This document shows positions 1 through 9,327 of a DNA stretch of 64,000 bases, piece after piece (position 1 is the stretch's first letter; every line of letters starts with the position of its first letter). The notes below the pieces were generated by a model that was not told where the DNA came from, ran no database searches, and worked only from the letters and a program-made list of their open reading frames with translations. Source of the stretch: Desulfomonilia bacterium (lineage in GTDB: Bacteria; Desulfobacterota; Desulfomonilia; UBA1062); contig DATCTV010000004.1 in assembly GCA_036567785.1 (NCBI GenBank), forward strand, positions 124,001 to 188,000, read 5' to 3'. A program made the translations under genes and the position numbers.

Positions 1-1140
1 AACAAAGACATGACGGTAATCTATGACAGGACTAAGTTTATGTTCGCCTCCGTTAGCATTCAAGTAGAGCTCAAGCGCCTTGTCAAACTGTCTTTTGCCA
101 AGCTCCTTGGTATGCTGCCAGTCGTATATTCCAGTCTTGCTGGGGGGGCCGTACATGATGTTTCCGGAGACGTCTCCGCAATTCGCCTGGGCGAAGGCAC
201 CGGTCATGTAAGGAAAGCGCCGCTCCCACAGGGATTCGGCATATCCCTTGCTGTCGCCGGAAACAAACCGGAAATTGGTACCGAGAGATGTCGGGTGCAG
301 CGCAAACCAGTTTACCATGGCGTTTTCGCCGATTTTCAGTAGGGTCATGCGTTTGTTGGTGTTGTTCCAGTCAACACCGTTAACGTAACCTGTGGAAAGA
401 CCGTTTTCAAGGTGTTCCCTGTCTTCAGGATCAAGATTTTCCAGGTTGCTGAAGCCGGCCTCATTATCTATGGAAGTGATGTCGGAAACACGACCGTAAT
501 GCTTGAGTTCGGTCAGCGGATTATTAATGTAGGCCCGAGGCGAACGATTCCATCCGCACTGGAACAGATTGTCCTCATTGATTCTCAAATCCGCCGGCTG
601 CAGGGATGCTTCCGCTAACCGTATGGCCTTGACGATGCCGCTGACCTGCACATCGAAATTAATTTTATTAAATCCTCCGCCGCCCAGATTATACATGGGA
701 GACAGTGAAGCACCGCCTGGCGCCGCATGGGTGTGCGTTCCCTGGAGCATGATGTTATCATCAGACCATCCTTCGTCCTTCAATGACCTGACTACTTCCT
801 GCTTGACACCCTGAAAAATCATGCAGACATCGGATGTAACATAGGCCATCTTCTTATCGCCCTGCCTGAAGACAAATGCCCTGGCGTAAGTACGGGAAAG
901 CAGTCCTTCGCCCTTCTGCGAAGGTTCGGCCATTCCCATGAACTGCGCCATGGCCGGCGGCCCTGTTACATCTGCCTTGCCCACACCTGCGTACAGGATA
1001 TCCGGAACATCCTGTCCGGACGAATCTTCAGCCTGGCCTGCCGGACTAACAGGATTATCACTGCCGCCTGAAGAACAGCCTGATAAAAGTAAAAACAGGA
1101 TAAGCGAGATTACAGGTCCGGATTTAAGGATAGTCCTCAT
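1..1140 (-). CDS. Neutral ceramidase lipoprotein, cut by window edge
   Basis: Reading left from the ATG at 1138-1140, the frame stays open for 380 codons to the window edge, so the C-terminal part is missing. The product resembles neutral/alkaline (non-lysosomal) ceramidases, which hydrolyse ceramide to sphingosine and fatty acid outside the cytoplasm. Visible landmarks are a lipoprotein signal ending LLSGC (Cys22), the family opening GVGKADVTGP followed by FMGMA, the metal-site stretch GTHTHAAPGG, NWFALHPTS, and VSGDSKGYA, whose Ser (about residue 294) lies where the family nucleophile is expected, then FAQANCGDVSGN. A GAGGAGGT ribosome site lies about nine bases before the ATG. The gene follows the HEAT-repeat gene on the same strand after a 215-base gap. 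Family call is firm; substrate is inferred from the family. Confidence 0.85.
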   Translation of the reverse strand, partial: MRTILKSGPVISLILFLLLSGCSSGGSDNPVSPAGQAEDSSGQDVPDILYAGVGKADVTGPPAMAQFMGMAEPSQKGEGLLSRTYARAFVFRQGDKKMAYVTSDVCMIFQGVKQEVVRSLKDEGWSDDNIMLQGTHTHAAPGGASLSPMYNLGGGGFNKINFDVQVSGIVKAIRLAEASLQPADLRINEDNLFQCGWNRSPRAYINNPLTELKHYGRVSDITSIDNEAGFSNLENLDPEDREHLENGLSTGYVNGVDWNNTNKRMTLLKIGENAMVNWFALHPTSLGTNFRFVSGDSKGYAESLWERRFPYMTGAFAQANCGDVSGNIMYGPPSKTGIYDWQHTKELGKRQFDKALELYLNANGGEHKLSPVIDYRHVFV

Positions 1141-1355
1141 TGCCACTTCTTACCTCCTCACGAACGGATGAGCGTGATCAGCCATCAACGCTATTAAAAT
1201 CAACTATAAAATAAAGGAAAAGAAGAGAAAAAACAAGAGGTCACAACTCCCCGAATTTGGCTTGACATAACGTTGTGCATGACAAGGTATTATTCTCCCG
1301 TGAGTATCTGTCAAATCGGATTAATATTTTTGTATAAACAGCAGACCGGGCTTTT

Positions 1356-2495
1356 TTACGGCTTGACGCCATTCCGGCCCTCCATATTTTCTCCCAGCCT
1401 GTTATCAATTATTATCACATTGATCTTTCTGTAATCAAAAAAGGCATCTTCCGAATTCCTCTGGAGTATCCTCTCACGCAAACGTTTGAGTTCGGGTTCG
1501 TTCTTAACTGTGCTTGAAGCGGCCAGAACCTCGTAGTCACCTTCTTTCCCGGCTGACTTATAGATATTATCGTATTCTTTTCTGAAGGCCTCTGCAGAGA
1601 CCTTCTTCTTTTTCATAAACGATTCGACGTCCGCTTTCATATTTTTCATGTTATCCAGGGTATTCCGGGCCAGATTCAGAAGATCATTGTTCTTCTCCCT
1701 GGCCGTGACCTCTTTAAAATATTTCGTCATAACGGAAAAATCCGGAACAGTTGAAGTAAGTGAGCCAAGTATCATCCCGCTTATTCCCGTATCCGTTTCT
1801 TTCCAGTAATGCTCGAACATCGGCTGTGCAGCTTCGGTAGATATAAGCAATTGTCCCAGAACATTTATTGCATTGGCCCGGATGTTTCGGTCAGGATCAT
1901 TTATCTTCTCTATGAGGAACGAAACCGATTTATCGCCCATCTTTCCGAATACCAGCATGTTAAGCCAGTAATAGTTCTTTATATCCAGCTTCAATATCTC
2001 CACGGTCTGCGGCAATGCCTTCTCATATTGCATCTGGCCGAGCAGGTTCAGAATGTTGTAGCGCATTTCAACATCCTTGGTTGATTCAAGGGTTGAGAGA
2101 AGAAAATCGCCTGATTTATTCCCTCCGATATTTGCCAGTGCGCCAAGGCAATTCCCCTGAACCTGACTGGATTGAGTCTTCTTATAAACGTCGATTACGG
2201 CATCAACCGCATCAGGGTCCTTTGTCATTCCCAGAACCCATATATAAACCGCCAGTTGAACTTCAGGCAGGTCCTTGTCCTTGAGCTTGCGGATGATGGC
2301 TGCCGATATTTCATTCGGATTTTTTTCGGCTTGACCCACTACGGATTTGACAAGAGACGACTCCGCCTTTTCACCGAGAGAGGCCATCTTATCTATATCT
2401 TTCAAGACATCCTTGGTCTCCGCGGCGGATGCAGGCACATATAAAGCAACCGATATGAATATCGTCACGGCTGTAATATACAGTATTCGTTTCAT
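1356..2495 (-). CDS. Exported HEAT-repeat protein
   Basis: This 379-residue protein has a clear signal peptide (cleavage near ASAA, residue 25) and then successive helical pairs of about 35 residues from roughly residue 60 to 270. Examples are NIGGNKSGDFLLSTLES, KMGDKSVSFLIEKI and DRNIRANAINVLGQLL, the pattern of HEAT/PBS-lyase-type repeats. The C-terminal 100 residues are charged and not obviously repetitive. No catalytic motif is visible, so it is probably a periplasmic scaffold or binding protein. An AAGGAG site lies seven bases before the ATG. It sits between the inverse autotransporter and the ceramidase on the same strand. Its partner is unknown. Confidence 0.75.
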   Translation of the reverse strand: MKRILYITAVTIFISVALYVPASAAETKDVLKDIDKMASLGEKAESSLVKSVVGQAEKNPNEISAAIIRKLKDKDLPEVQLAVYIWVLGMTKDPDAVDAVIDVYKKTQSSQVQGNCLGALANIGGNKSGDFLLSTLESTKDVEMRYNILNLLGQMQYEKALPQTVEILKLDIKNYYWLNMLVFGKMGDKSVSFLIEKINDPDRNIRANAINVLGQLLISTEAAQPMFEHYWKETDTGISGMILGSLTSTVPDFSVMTKYFKEVTAREKNNDLLNLARNTLDNMKNMKADVESFMKKKKVSAEAFRKEYDNIYKSAGKEGDYEVLAASSTVKNEPELKRLRERILQRNSEDAFFDYRKINVIIIDNRLGENMEGRNGVKP

Positions 2496-2906
2496 TTTAT
2501 TACTCCTTGCCTTTTCTGATTTTTCATTTTGGTTCTGCTCTAAAAAACCCTTTGTCTAAAATAAATAGGCATATCGAACATGAATGTCAAAACACTTTCA
2601 AAAACTTTATCCGTACGACCGTATCGAGCTAAAAAATAAAGACCCTGCACAACTTCCCAAGTTTTTTGATTGAGGAAACTTGTCATCAAAAATCATTTTC
2701 TTAAATAAAAACTCTGCCATGTCAGCAATTATTCATGAATTGTAGAGGAGTTGTGCAGGGGTCTTTATTCAATTCTAAATTCGCCTTTTTCAAAAAAGAT
2801 CTGTCTGAGCTTACAGGAAGTGTCACCTGTTATTAGGCGCAGCGCTGAATCTTTTCCGTTTTCTGGAGATTGGATCGGCGCTGAATCAGCCCCTGCTTTA
2901 TGTCAT
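2496..2906. other. Gene-free stretch carrying a small inverted-repeat element
   Basis: No credible gene is visible here. The middle (2635-2769) is the MITE-like element described separately. The flanks at 2496-2634 and 2770-2906 show only the ribosome site of the HEAT-repeat gene and nothing else that can be named. On the minus strand, the paired ends of the element are followed by a T-rich run near 2631-2637, so it could terminate transcription coming from the autotransporter gene. Confidence 0.6.
2635..2769. repeat. MITE-like element with 20-base terminal inverted repeats
   Basis: The left end (2635-2655) and the reverse complement of the right end (2749-2769) match over about 20 bases with a single one-base indel; the shared core is AAAGACCC-TGCACAACT. 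The 135-base element has no coding capacity and contains a smaller internal hairpin, AAGTTT...AAACTT, near 2659-2681. The inner sequence CTCTGCCATGTCAGCAATTA recurs at about 9837-9856 with a degraded right end, so this is a dispersed repeat. No target-site duplication was recognised. Confidence 0.7.
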
Positions 2907-5900
2907 TCAGGGTTCCGAATGAAGATACGGGCTGTAGGTTATATTGTCCTTTGAATTGATGTTGGCTTCTATGATTTTCGAATCTGTTGTCCCCCACCAG
3001 TTGTTTTGAGCGTTGATATTTGTGAGAGTCTGATTGTCAATGTCATAATAGGCACCGCCTTCTATATTGTTGGCATATATGGAATTATAGCCGCCCGAAA
3101 CGCCGTCGCCCAGATTTATGCGGCTCATCGTCCCGCCTGCTTCATTATTGAATACCATGCCGTTTTGGTAATTGCCGATAATGGTGTTGCGTGTGAAAGT
3201 GAAGTTATCTATCGTGCCGGTGCCGCCTCTGTCGCCATTACCTGTCATTGTTATTCCGTTAGCGTGATTATTGCTTAAAGTGTTATGCATGAAAGTGAAG
3301 TTTTCTATTGTGCCTGTGCCCTGATAACCGTTGTCCTTTATGCGTATGCCGTTTGACCTGTTATCGGATATGATGTTTCCGGAAAAGACAAAGCCACTCA
3401 TTGTGCCTTCACCGCGCAAACCATTATCAGATATCAGTATGCCATCACCGCCAGATGGGGAAAGAGATCTAAAACCGTTGCCGGTAATAGTGTTTTCAGT
3501 GAAGGTGAAGTTTTCCATGATGCCTCTGTTGCTAAAATATATAGGATTGCCACCATTATACGATATATCTATGCCTATAAGCCCATTGTTGTTAATGGTG
3601 TTGCCGGAAAGGACAAAGCCCGTCATGATTCCATAACCGTTAGAGCCGTTTGTAGATAAATTTATTCCTGTCATTTGATTGCCATTTATGGTGTTGCCGG
3701 AAATCGTGAAATTGGACATGTCACCGTCTCCTTCGGAACCGTTATCAAAAAAGGTTAATCCGACAAAACCATTATCGTTGAACGTATTGCCGGAAATCGT
3801 GAAATCCTTCATTACGGCAACGCCTCCGGGTCTTGCATTTCCACCCAAAGATAAACCTTCGGTGTTCAGGTTGCATGTATTATCCGATATTAAAAATCCC
3901 TCTATTTTGCCCTTGTTTTTATAAAAACTTATTCCGGTGCCTCCTTCATAGCCGTTCGCGGTGTTGCCTGATATTGTGAATCCTGACATTGTGCCGGTAT
4001 TGCTGACCCCGATTATCCCACCGACATAGTCTGAAATACTGCCACCTCCCTGGCTGTCACAGGCAATATTGTTCAGTATATTGAAGTTCTGCATCGTGCC
4101 GCTGTTGTTTGATAAATCTATTCCCCTCCAATAGCTGCCGGTTATCGAATTATCAGAAATGGTAAATCCAGAGATCGTGCCGGTGTTTTCTGAAAGGTTT
4201 ATGCCATCCCAACCGCTGTCTTTTATCGAATTATTGGAAATGGTAAAGCCCGTCATTGTTCCGCTGTTTTCTGAAAGGTTTATGCCGTAATGGCCGCTGC
4301 CTGTAATGGTATTATGCGAAATCGTAAAATCAGACATTGTGCCTATGCCGCCTCTCTCTCCATTTCTGGTTATGGATATGCCATTAATTTTATTATTATT
4401 AATGGAGTTATATGTGAATGAGAAATTTTTCATTACACCTTCCCCATTAGAACCGTTTGCATTTATATTTATGCCGTTTGACCTGTTATCGGATATGATG
4501 TTTCGGGAAAAGACAAAACCGCTCATTTCTCCATAACCGTTCAATCCATTATCATCTATTATAATACCGTACCCACCACTTGAAGAAGGATATTTATAAC
4601 CATTTCCAGTGATAGTATTTCCGGTAAATGTGAAGTTTGTCATGATGCCTCTGCTGCCTAAAGAAATAGGATTGCCACCATTAAACGACAAACTCATGCC
4701 ATCTTTCCCGTTATTGCTTATGGTGTTTTCCGAGAAGATAAAGTCAGACATAGTGCCATAATGCTCAGAGCCGTTTCCAATGATTATTCCCCTCAAATGA
4801 TTTTCATTGACGGTGTTGCGGGAAATAATGAAATTAATCATATCGCCATCGCCTTTTCTGCTGCCATTGTCAACTAAATCTATTCCTACAAATCCATTTC
4901 CGTTGAATGTGTTGTCGGAAATCGTGAAATTCTTCATTATTGCCACACCGTGTGGACTTCCATTTCCATGTAAATACAAACCATAAGAGTTTATGTTGCA
5001 TTCGTTATTGGATATAATGAAATCTGAAAGTGTTCCCATATTATAACCAAAACTTATTCCGCCCCCCCCCAAATAGCCATTTGCTATGTTGCCAGATATA
5101 GTAAATCCTGACATTGTACCAGTATTTTCCACCGCAATTATACCGCCGGTATCAAATGATTCATCCCCCCCACCTCCCTGGCTGTCACAGGCGATATTGT
5201 TCAGTATGCTGAAGTTCTGCATCGTGCCGCTGTTATTTGATAAATCTATTCCCCTCCAATAGCTGCCGGTTATGGAATTATCAGAAATGGTAAATCCAGA
5301 GATGGTGCCGGTGTTATTAGAAAGGTTTATGCCGTCCCAACCGCTGTCTTTGATAATGTTATTGTTGATTGTGCCTGTTGAAGTTATGCCGTCGGTAAAT
5401 ATGATGCCGTTGCTCGGGGCGTTCTGCAAATGAAGCCCCATTACCGTATTGTTGTCTCTGATGGTCACGAGGCTGGAATCGCCCGGCAGGCCCGTGCCGT
5501 CGATCACGGGATAGCCCGTGGCTAAAATCCCTTTGAATCCCCCGTCGTATCCGCTGCCCCATAGGACAGTATCGTCGCTTAGTTTGACAACTTCATTATA
5601 TCCGTCGTTGCCCTGCCTCACATATACCCACTTGTCTCCGAACGCATTGTCAACACCTTCCTGTATGGTCCTGTAGGGGTGTTCATATGAGCCGTCTTCG
5701 ATGCCAGTGGTGTTGGAGTTGTCGACATAGGTTAGGCCGTCGATCACCTTTGTTTCGACAGGCGCTGGCGTAATCTCTTTTACAAGGACATCCATGTCCC
5801 TCATGACCATGTCTGTCATACGGTCTCTCAAAGGCCTTGCGCCTTTGCCGAAAGAAAAGAACTTTTCCATGCTTTCAAAAGGATTTCCGCTTTTGAGCAT

Positions 5901-6692
5901 ATTGCCGATGGAGAATGGCAGCGTCACATAGCCGCCCACATACGCCTCTGTCGAGGATACATTGTCATTCGAGACCTTGACATCCAATGTCAGGAGGGGG
6001 ATCGGCATTATCTCTAGCCTTGCCTTTATGCCGTTGATGTCCGGGCCAAGGTCTGCGGTGTAGTTATAGCCTCCTATGAAGGCCCTTGTCTCGACATAAT
6101 CGGATATGAAAGGGATCAACGCCCCTGCCTCGTAATCGACGCCTTGCATGGGCTCTTCGTAAGTGCTTGTTGTTAGCTTGTTCAGGCTTCTTGAGGCGAA
6201 TTCATGGGTTATTTCCTGATCGAGCACGATTTTTGATGACTGCGGGAAATAAAAATTGGCCCTTACATCCACCCACCTGGAAAGGGCCTCCACACCGAAA
6301 CCCCACTGCTCGAAGCGGTTTCCGTAATAGCTTTTAAAAAAATCATAATACAGATTGGCACCAAGGATAACGTTTTCCTCAAACGCCATATGCCTCAAGC
6401 CGATACCGATATTCTGCTCGTTTGCATCATGGTCGTCCCAGTTAAGTTTGGGGTTTATGAACACAAGCAGGTTTTCCGTCCCTACGGCGGGAATCAAAAA
6501 GTCGGAATAATAAATGGTTCTGCCGCCTCCGCCCATTATTCCGGGGCGTATCATCGCAGGCCATTCGGACGGCGAATCGAGAATCCATATTTTGCTGTCC
6601 TTGATATGGGCGGCAGTCGGTGCCGATTCCTCGGCTTTTGCATTGGAAACTAACAGTAATGGAATTATAATTATGATAATTAGTTTTTTCAT
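2907..6692 (-). CDS. Inverse autotransporter with beta-helix passenger
   Basis: This is a 1261-residue outer-membrane protein. Residues 1-20 form a signal peptide (ending SNAKA). Residues about 70-285 resemble the intimin/invasin-type barrel of inverse autotransporters, for example IGIGLRHMAFEENVILGAN and GNRFEQWGFGVEALSRWVD. A linker with GSYEHPYRTIQEGVDNA (about 335-352) leads into a long right-handed beta-helix of repeated units such as GTMSGFTISGNTANG, with asparagine ladders (NN, NT, NS), to about residue 1250. The passenger contains two copies of a 376-residue supermodule (about 446-821 and 822-1197). The barrel-first order fits type Ve secretion, leaving the helix outside the cell. No LysM domain precedes the barrel. 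The ATG lacks a clear Shine-Dalgarno sequence. Ligand or substrate is unknown. Confidence 0.85.
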   Translation of the reverse strand: MKKLIIIIIIPLLLVSNAKAEESAPTAAHIKDSKIWILDSPSEWPAMIRPGIMGGGGRTIYYSDFLIPAVGTENLLVFINPKLNWDDHDANEQNIGIGLRHMAFEENVILGANLYYDFFKSYYGNRFEQWGFGVEALSRWVDVRANFYFPQSSKIVLDQEITHEFASRSLNKLTTSTYEEPMQGVDYEAGALIPFISDYVETRAFIGGYNYTADLGPDINGIKARLEIMPIPLLTLDVKVSNDNVSSTEAYVGGYVTLPFSIGNMLKSGNPFESMEKFFSFGKGARPLRDRMTDMVMRDMDVLVKEITPAPVETKVIDGLTYVDNSNTTGIEDGSYEHPYRTIQEGVDNAFGDKWVYVRQGNDGYNEVVKLSDDTVLWGSGYDGGFKGILATGYPVIDGTGLPGDSSLVTIRDNNTVMGLHLQNAPSNGIIFTDGITSTGTINNNIIKDSGWDGINLSNNTGTISGFTISDNSITGSYWRGIDLSNNSGTMQNFSILNNIACDSQGGGGDESFDTGGIIAVENTGTMSGFTISGNIANGYLGGGGISFGYNMGTLSDFIISNNECNINSYGLYLHGNGSPHGVAIMKNFTISDNTFNGNGFVGIDLVDNGSRKGDGDMINFIISRNTVNENHLRGIIIGNGSEHYGTMSDFIFSENTISNNGKDGMSLSFNGGNPISLGSRGIMTNFTFTGNTITGNGYKYPSSSGGYGIIIDDNGLNGYGEMSGFVFSRNIISDNRSNGININANGSNGEGVMKNFSFTYNSINNNKINGISITRNGERGGIGTMSDFTISHNTITGSGHYGINLSENSGTMTGFTISNNSIKDSGWDGINLSENTGTISGFTISDNSITGSYWRGIDLSNNSGTMQNFNILNNIACDSQGGGSISDYVGGIIGVSNTGTMSGFTISGNTANGYEGGTGISFYKNKGKIEGFLISDNTCNLNTEGLSLGGNARPGGVAVMKDFTISGNTFNDNGFVGLTFFDNGSEGDGDMSNFTISGNTINGNQMTGINLSTNGSNGYGIMTGFVLSGNTINNNGLIGIDISYNGGNPIYFSNRGIMENFTFTENTITGNGFRSLSPSGGDGILISDNGLRGEGTMSGFVFSGNIISDNRSNGIRIKDNGYQGTGTIENFTFMHNTLSNNHANGITMTGNGDRGGTGTIDNFTFTRNTIIGNYQNGMVFNNEAGGTMSRINLGDGVSGGYNSIYANNIEGGAYYDIDNQTLTNINAQNNWWGTTDSKIIEANINSKDNITYSPYLHSEP
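3102..5357 (-). repeat. Tandem 1128-base duplication inside the autotransporter gene
   Basis: Two adjacent copies of about 1128 bases (376 codons) lie at roughly 4230-5357 and 3102-4229. Anchor points are GCCGTCCCAA at 5331 and GCCATCCCAA at 4203, each preceding the same CCGCTGTCTTT. The encoded segments begin KDSGWDGINLS and run in the same order through ITGSYWRGIDLSNNSGTMQNF, NNIACDSQGGG, NGGNPI and ISDNRSNGI. Some stretches are nearly identical while others have diverged, which suggests either a fairly old duplication or one patchily homogenised by gene conversion. Confidence 0.85.
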
Positions 6693-6839
6693 TCATAATT
6701 TATTAGAGATTAATAAATGCAAATGCAACAAAAACCGGCTATTTTATAAAAAACATTTCGTAATCACTGATGGGATAATCTTGAATGAAGCATAAACGAA
6801 AATGTTCCTGATTATATTTTATAAGGGAGGGATAAGGAG

Positions 6840-7145
6840 ATGCTTATAAGGATTCTCATTTTAGTTCTATCGCTACTTTTAGCGGCCGTCGTATATGTAT
6901 GACTGACACCTTTCGGGTGTGAATTCCTCATAATCGCAAGATATTCATGGGTGCTTGCGGCATTTGCGGTATTGCTTGCAGCCTTTTCAATATATGGCCT
7001 TGTCAGTCAGGCGAAGGGCAATGGAACCCAACAGGTGCCCGCTTATGCAAGGGTCTTTATAAATAAATATGTGTCAATGCAAGACCCCATAAGGCATTAT
7101 ATGAGCTTACATCTTTTTGAATCTGAATTTCGAACCAAATTCTGA
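6840..7145 (+). pseudogene. Small membrane-protein frame interrupted by TGA
   Basis: An ATG at 6840, preceded by the purine-rich ribosome site AAGGGAGG/AAGGAG, opens a 20-codon hydrophobic peptide that ends at TGA 6900-6902. The same frame continues without a further stop to 7145 and encodes a second hydrophobic segment (WVLAAFAVLLAAFSIYGLV). The simplest reading is a two-helix membrane protein broken by a Trp-to-stop change. Alternatives are a genuine 20-residue peptide or UGA decoding. A short stem, ACACC-TTTCG-GGTGT, lies just after the TGA, but it does not clearly match a bacterial SECIS. The last 40 residues look like non-coding sequence. Confidence 0.35.
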
Positions 7146-7146
7146 T

Positions 7147-9255
7147 TTAATTGTAATACCTGTTTTTTTTAAGCCATTTCTGCGCTTCACCCATGCAGTA
7201 GATGAAATAAAGTTCATGAAGTGTTTTTTCCTTTGCAAGTGTTTTGGTGATAAATCTTGTTGAAGAAAAATCTTCATGAATTATATTTAACTCACATTGT
7301 GGAAATGTTTCCTTCATCTTTCTGCTGTTATCCGACGGCACACAGTCATCGTTGGTTCCATGAATGAGCATTACCTTTGTTGATGGATTCATTGTCCATC
7401 CAGAATCGAGATCATTTTCCCTAAGTTTTTCATAGAATTTTCCGGTCCCTGCATCCATTTGAGCCCTGATGCCCGTTTCGAATATATCGCGCGGCTTTTT
7501 CGAAGATGGCTCATATTTATCGACTTCTTTATCCGAATGGTATCCGTCTATCAGATTATAAAGTTCAGTATAGCTTGGAGCAAAAAGTTCCGCGGGACTG
7601 TAATTCAAGTCGGTTGTCTTGTTTAACGTGGCAATCAGATAAGGGGCGAAGTAGAATACTGGAAACTCGGAATCCGCCATGAGTTTCTTGCGCATCACAT
7701 TAGAAAGCGAGTATGGTCCTGCCTGTGCAGCCACTGCTATAACGCTTAAACCCGGATAGCTTGCCGCGTTCAGAGAAAGCTCCTTGAAAAGAGCCATAGT
7801 TGCATAGCCGCCTTCAGAATACCCCGTCAGGAAAACCCTTCCGTTGCTTCTGCTGAACTTCGCACCCGTAATCCATCTGTCAGGATAATAAAAATCGTTA
7901 TAGAAGTTGGACTGTCCAAGGGTTTTAAGCATATCTGCGCATGCATATCCAATCGGCTTCGACTGACAGTAGGGGTGTAGATCATTTTTGTGTAGGCTTG
8001 CCAATCCCATCCCAGGAAGATCAGGAACAAGCGTGATATACCCGGTTGCAGCAAAGAGGGTCGCATAGGCAAGTTCAGGCCCCCATGACGCACTTGGCGC
8101 TTCCTTTTTGGTAAGCAAAGTGCCATGCTGGAAGCTCAATACAGGCATATCCGACATGCTGCGGCCGTCCGGATCATAGGGAATTATCATAACACCGGAT
8201 GAATCAATCTTTTTCCCCTGAGCGTCCCTTGTTGTGTACTGAACATCAAACATTGCAATAGGATAATCCATGTCCTTGAAATTAAATCCTGATTGACCCA
8301 TCATATGTTCAACGATCGCTTTTTTTGAAAGCTCATGTTCAGCTATAATACTCGCTGCATTGTCCAGAGCCTTGTGAATTTTTTCCTTTGAGAGTCTATA
8401 TTTGCCATATCTCCAGGAAATTCCCAAAGTCCCTCTTTGAGCTATTGAGAATATCTTGCCTGTCCCATATTCATCTTCTCCGCGCAGGCTTTCAGAAAAA
8501 CCATCATCAGGCACATCGCTGAAAGCCTCCAGACTTATCATTCCACGGCCGTTGTCGCTGTCTATAATAATCCATGGGTCAATCCATGTTGCAGGCGTTG
8601 AGGGCAATATAATCCTAAGATGACTTTGTCCATCCGATACATCCATTGGAAAATTTTCATCCGAATCATCATAAGGATCATCAATTTCTTCAGGATTTTC
8701 GATAATCGTACACTTTTCAATCTTTTTTTCGCCGCCTTCTCTTTCCATGTATTCAAGATAGACATTCTGCGTTTTGCCGAAAAAGGAGCCTGTCAAATCT
8801 ACTGTCTCCCCGGGAGAGATTACACCTTGACTGGAAACAATATGTGGAGTTCTCACTTCAAGAGTTTTGTCAATTAGATAGATATCATCATTACCCTCTA
8901 TGCTCATATTAAGCTCATAGATTCCAGGCGCTAACTCGCCTTCAATTCGGAGAACCGCTTTCCCTTGCGATATTGAGCATTGGCTCAAATCATAATGTTT
9001 GTCTTCCGAGTCTTCAAGCCAGAAATTGGCAGTACCATCAATTGCAGCCTGTTTCAGTTCAGGATAGTCATCCCCAAAATCGATGGTATAGACCATGTCA
9101 TCACATACGCTCTTGAATTCACCTTGGAATATTTCTGTGTCAATAATGGCTCTGTCGTTATTTGAACTTTCACCGCACCCGGAAAGAAATAATGTGATTG
9201 ACAAAATTACCATAAAGTAATCGATCCATTGTGACGTCCTGGATGTTGATAGCAT
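7147..9255 (-). CDS. Secreted alpha/beta-hydrolase lipoprotein
   Basis: A 702-residue protein with a lipoprotein signal ending LFLSGC (Cys about 27), so it is probably anchored to a membrane outside the cytoplasm. Residues about 135-185 resemble an IPT/TIG-like Ig fold (SPGETVDLTGSFFGKTQNV). The C-terminal 400 residues are an alpha/beta hydrolase: oxyanion-region SFQHGTLLTKKE, YITLVPDLPGMG, nucleophile elbow GYSEGG (Ser about 479), acid-loop HGTNDDCVP, and a late His (LHEL). It resembles secretory lipase/esterase-type enzymes, but the substrate cannot be read from sequence. The annotated ATG has GGGGTGAG upstream; an internal Met at residue 15 would also leave a complete signal. Confidence 0.8.
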   Translation of the reverse strand: MLSTSRTSQWIDYFMVILSITLFLSGCGESSNNDRAIIDTEIFQGEFKSVCDDMVYTIDFGDDYPELKQAAIDGTANFWLEDSEDKHYDLSQCSISQGKAVLRIEGELAPGIYELNMSIEGNDDIYLIDKTLEVRTPHIVSSQGVISPGETVDLTGSFFGKTQNVYLEYMEREGGEKKIEKCTIIENPEEIDDPYDDSDENFPMDVSDGQSHLRIILPSTPATWIDPWIIIDSDNGRGMISLEAFSDVPDDGFSESLRGEDEYGTGKIFSIAQRGTLGISWRYGKYRLSKEKIHKALDNAASIIAEHELSKKAIVEHMMGQSGFNFKDMDYPIAMFDVQYTTRDAQGKKIDSSGVMIIPYDPDGRSMSDMPVLSFQHGTLLTKKEAPSASWGPELAYATLFAATGYITLVPDLPGMGLASLHKNDLHPYCQSKPIGYACADMLKTLGQSNFYNDFYYPDRWITGAKFSRSNGRVFLTGYSEGGYATMALFKELSLNAASYPGLSVIAVAAQAGPYSLSNVMRKKLMADSEFPVFYFAPYLIATLNKTTDLNYSPAELFAPSYTELYNLIDGYHSDKEVDKYEPSSKKPRDIFETGIRAQMDAGTGKFYEKLRENDLDSGWTMNPSTKVMLIHGTNDDCVPSDNSRKMKETFPQCELNIIHEDFSSTRFITKTLAKEKTLHELYFIYCMGEAQKWLKKNRYYN

Positions 9256-9327
9256 AATCTCACCCCATATGTTTTATATATTTAATAATATCGACAATAA
9301 TTTGTATTCTAATAAATTGAATTTCGA

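Noticed and set aside
3006-5562. Several open frames antisense to the autotransporter gene
   Set aside because: They follow from the repetitive codon pattern of the real gene on the minus strand and lack ribosome sites.
6900-6925. Selenocysteine insertion element after the TGA
   Set aside because: The stem is only five pairs with a UUUCG loop and no clear SECIS features; a nonsense mutation is simpler.
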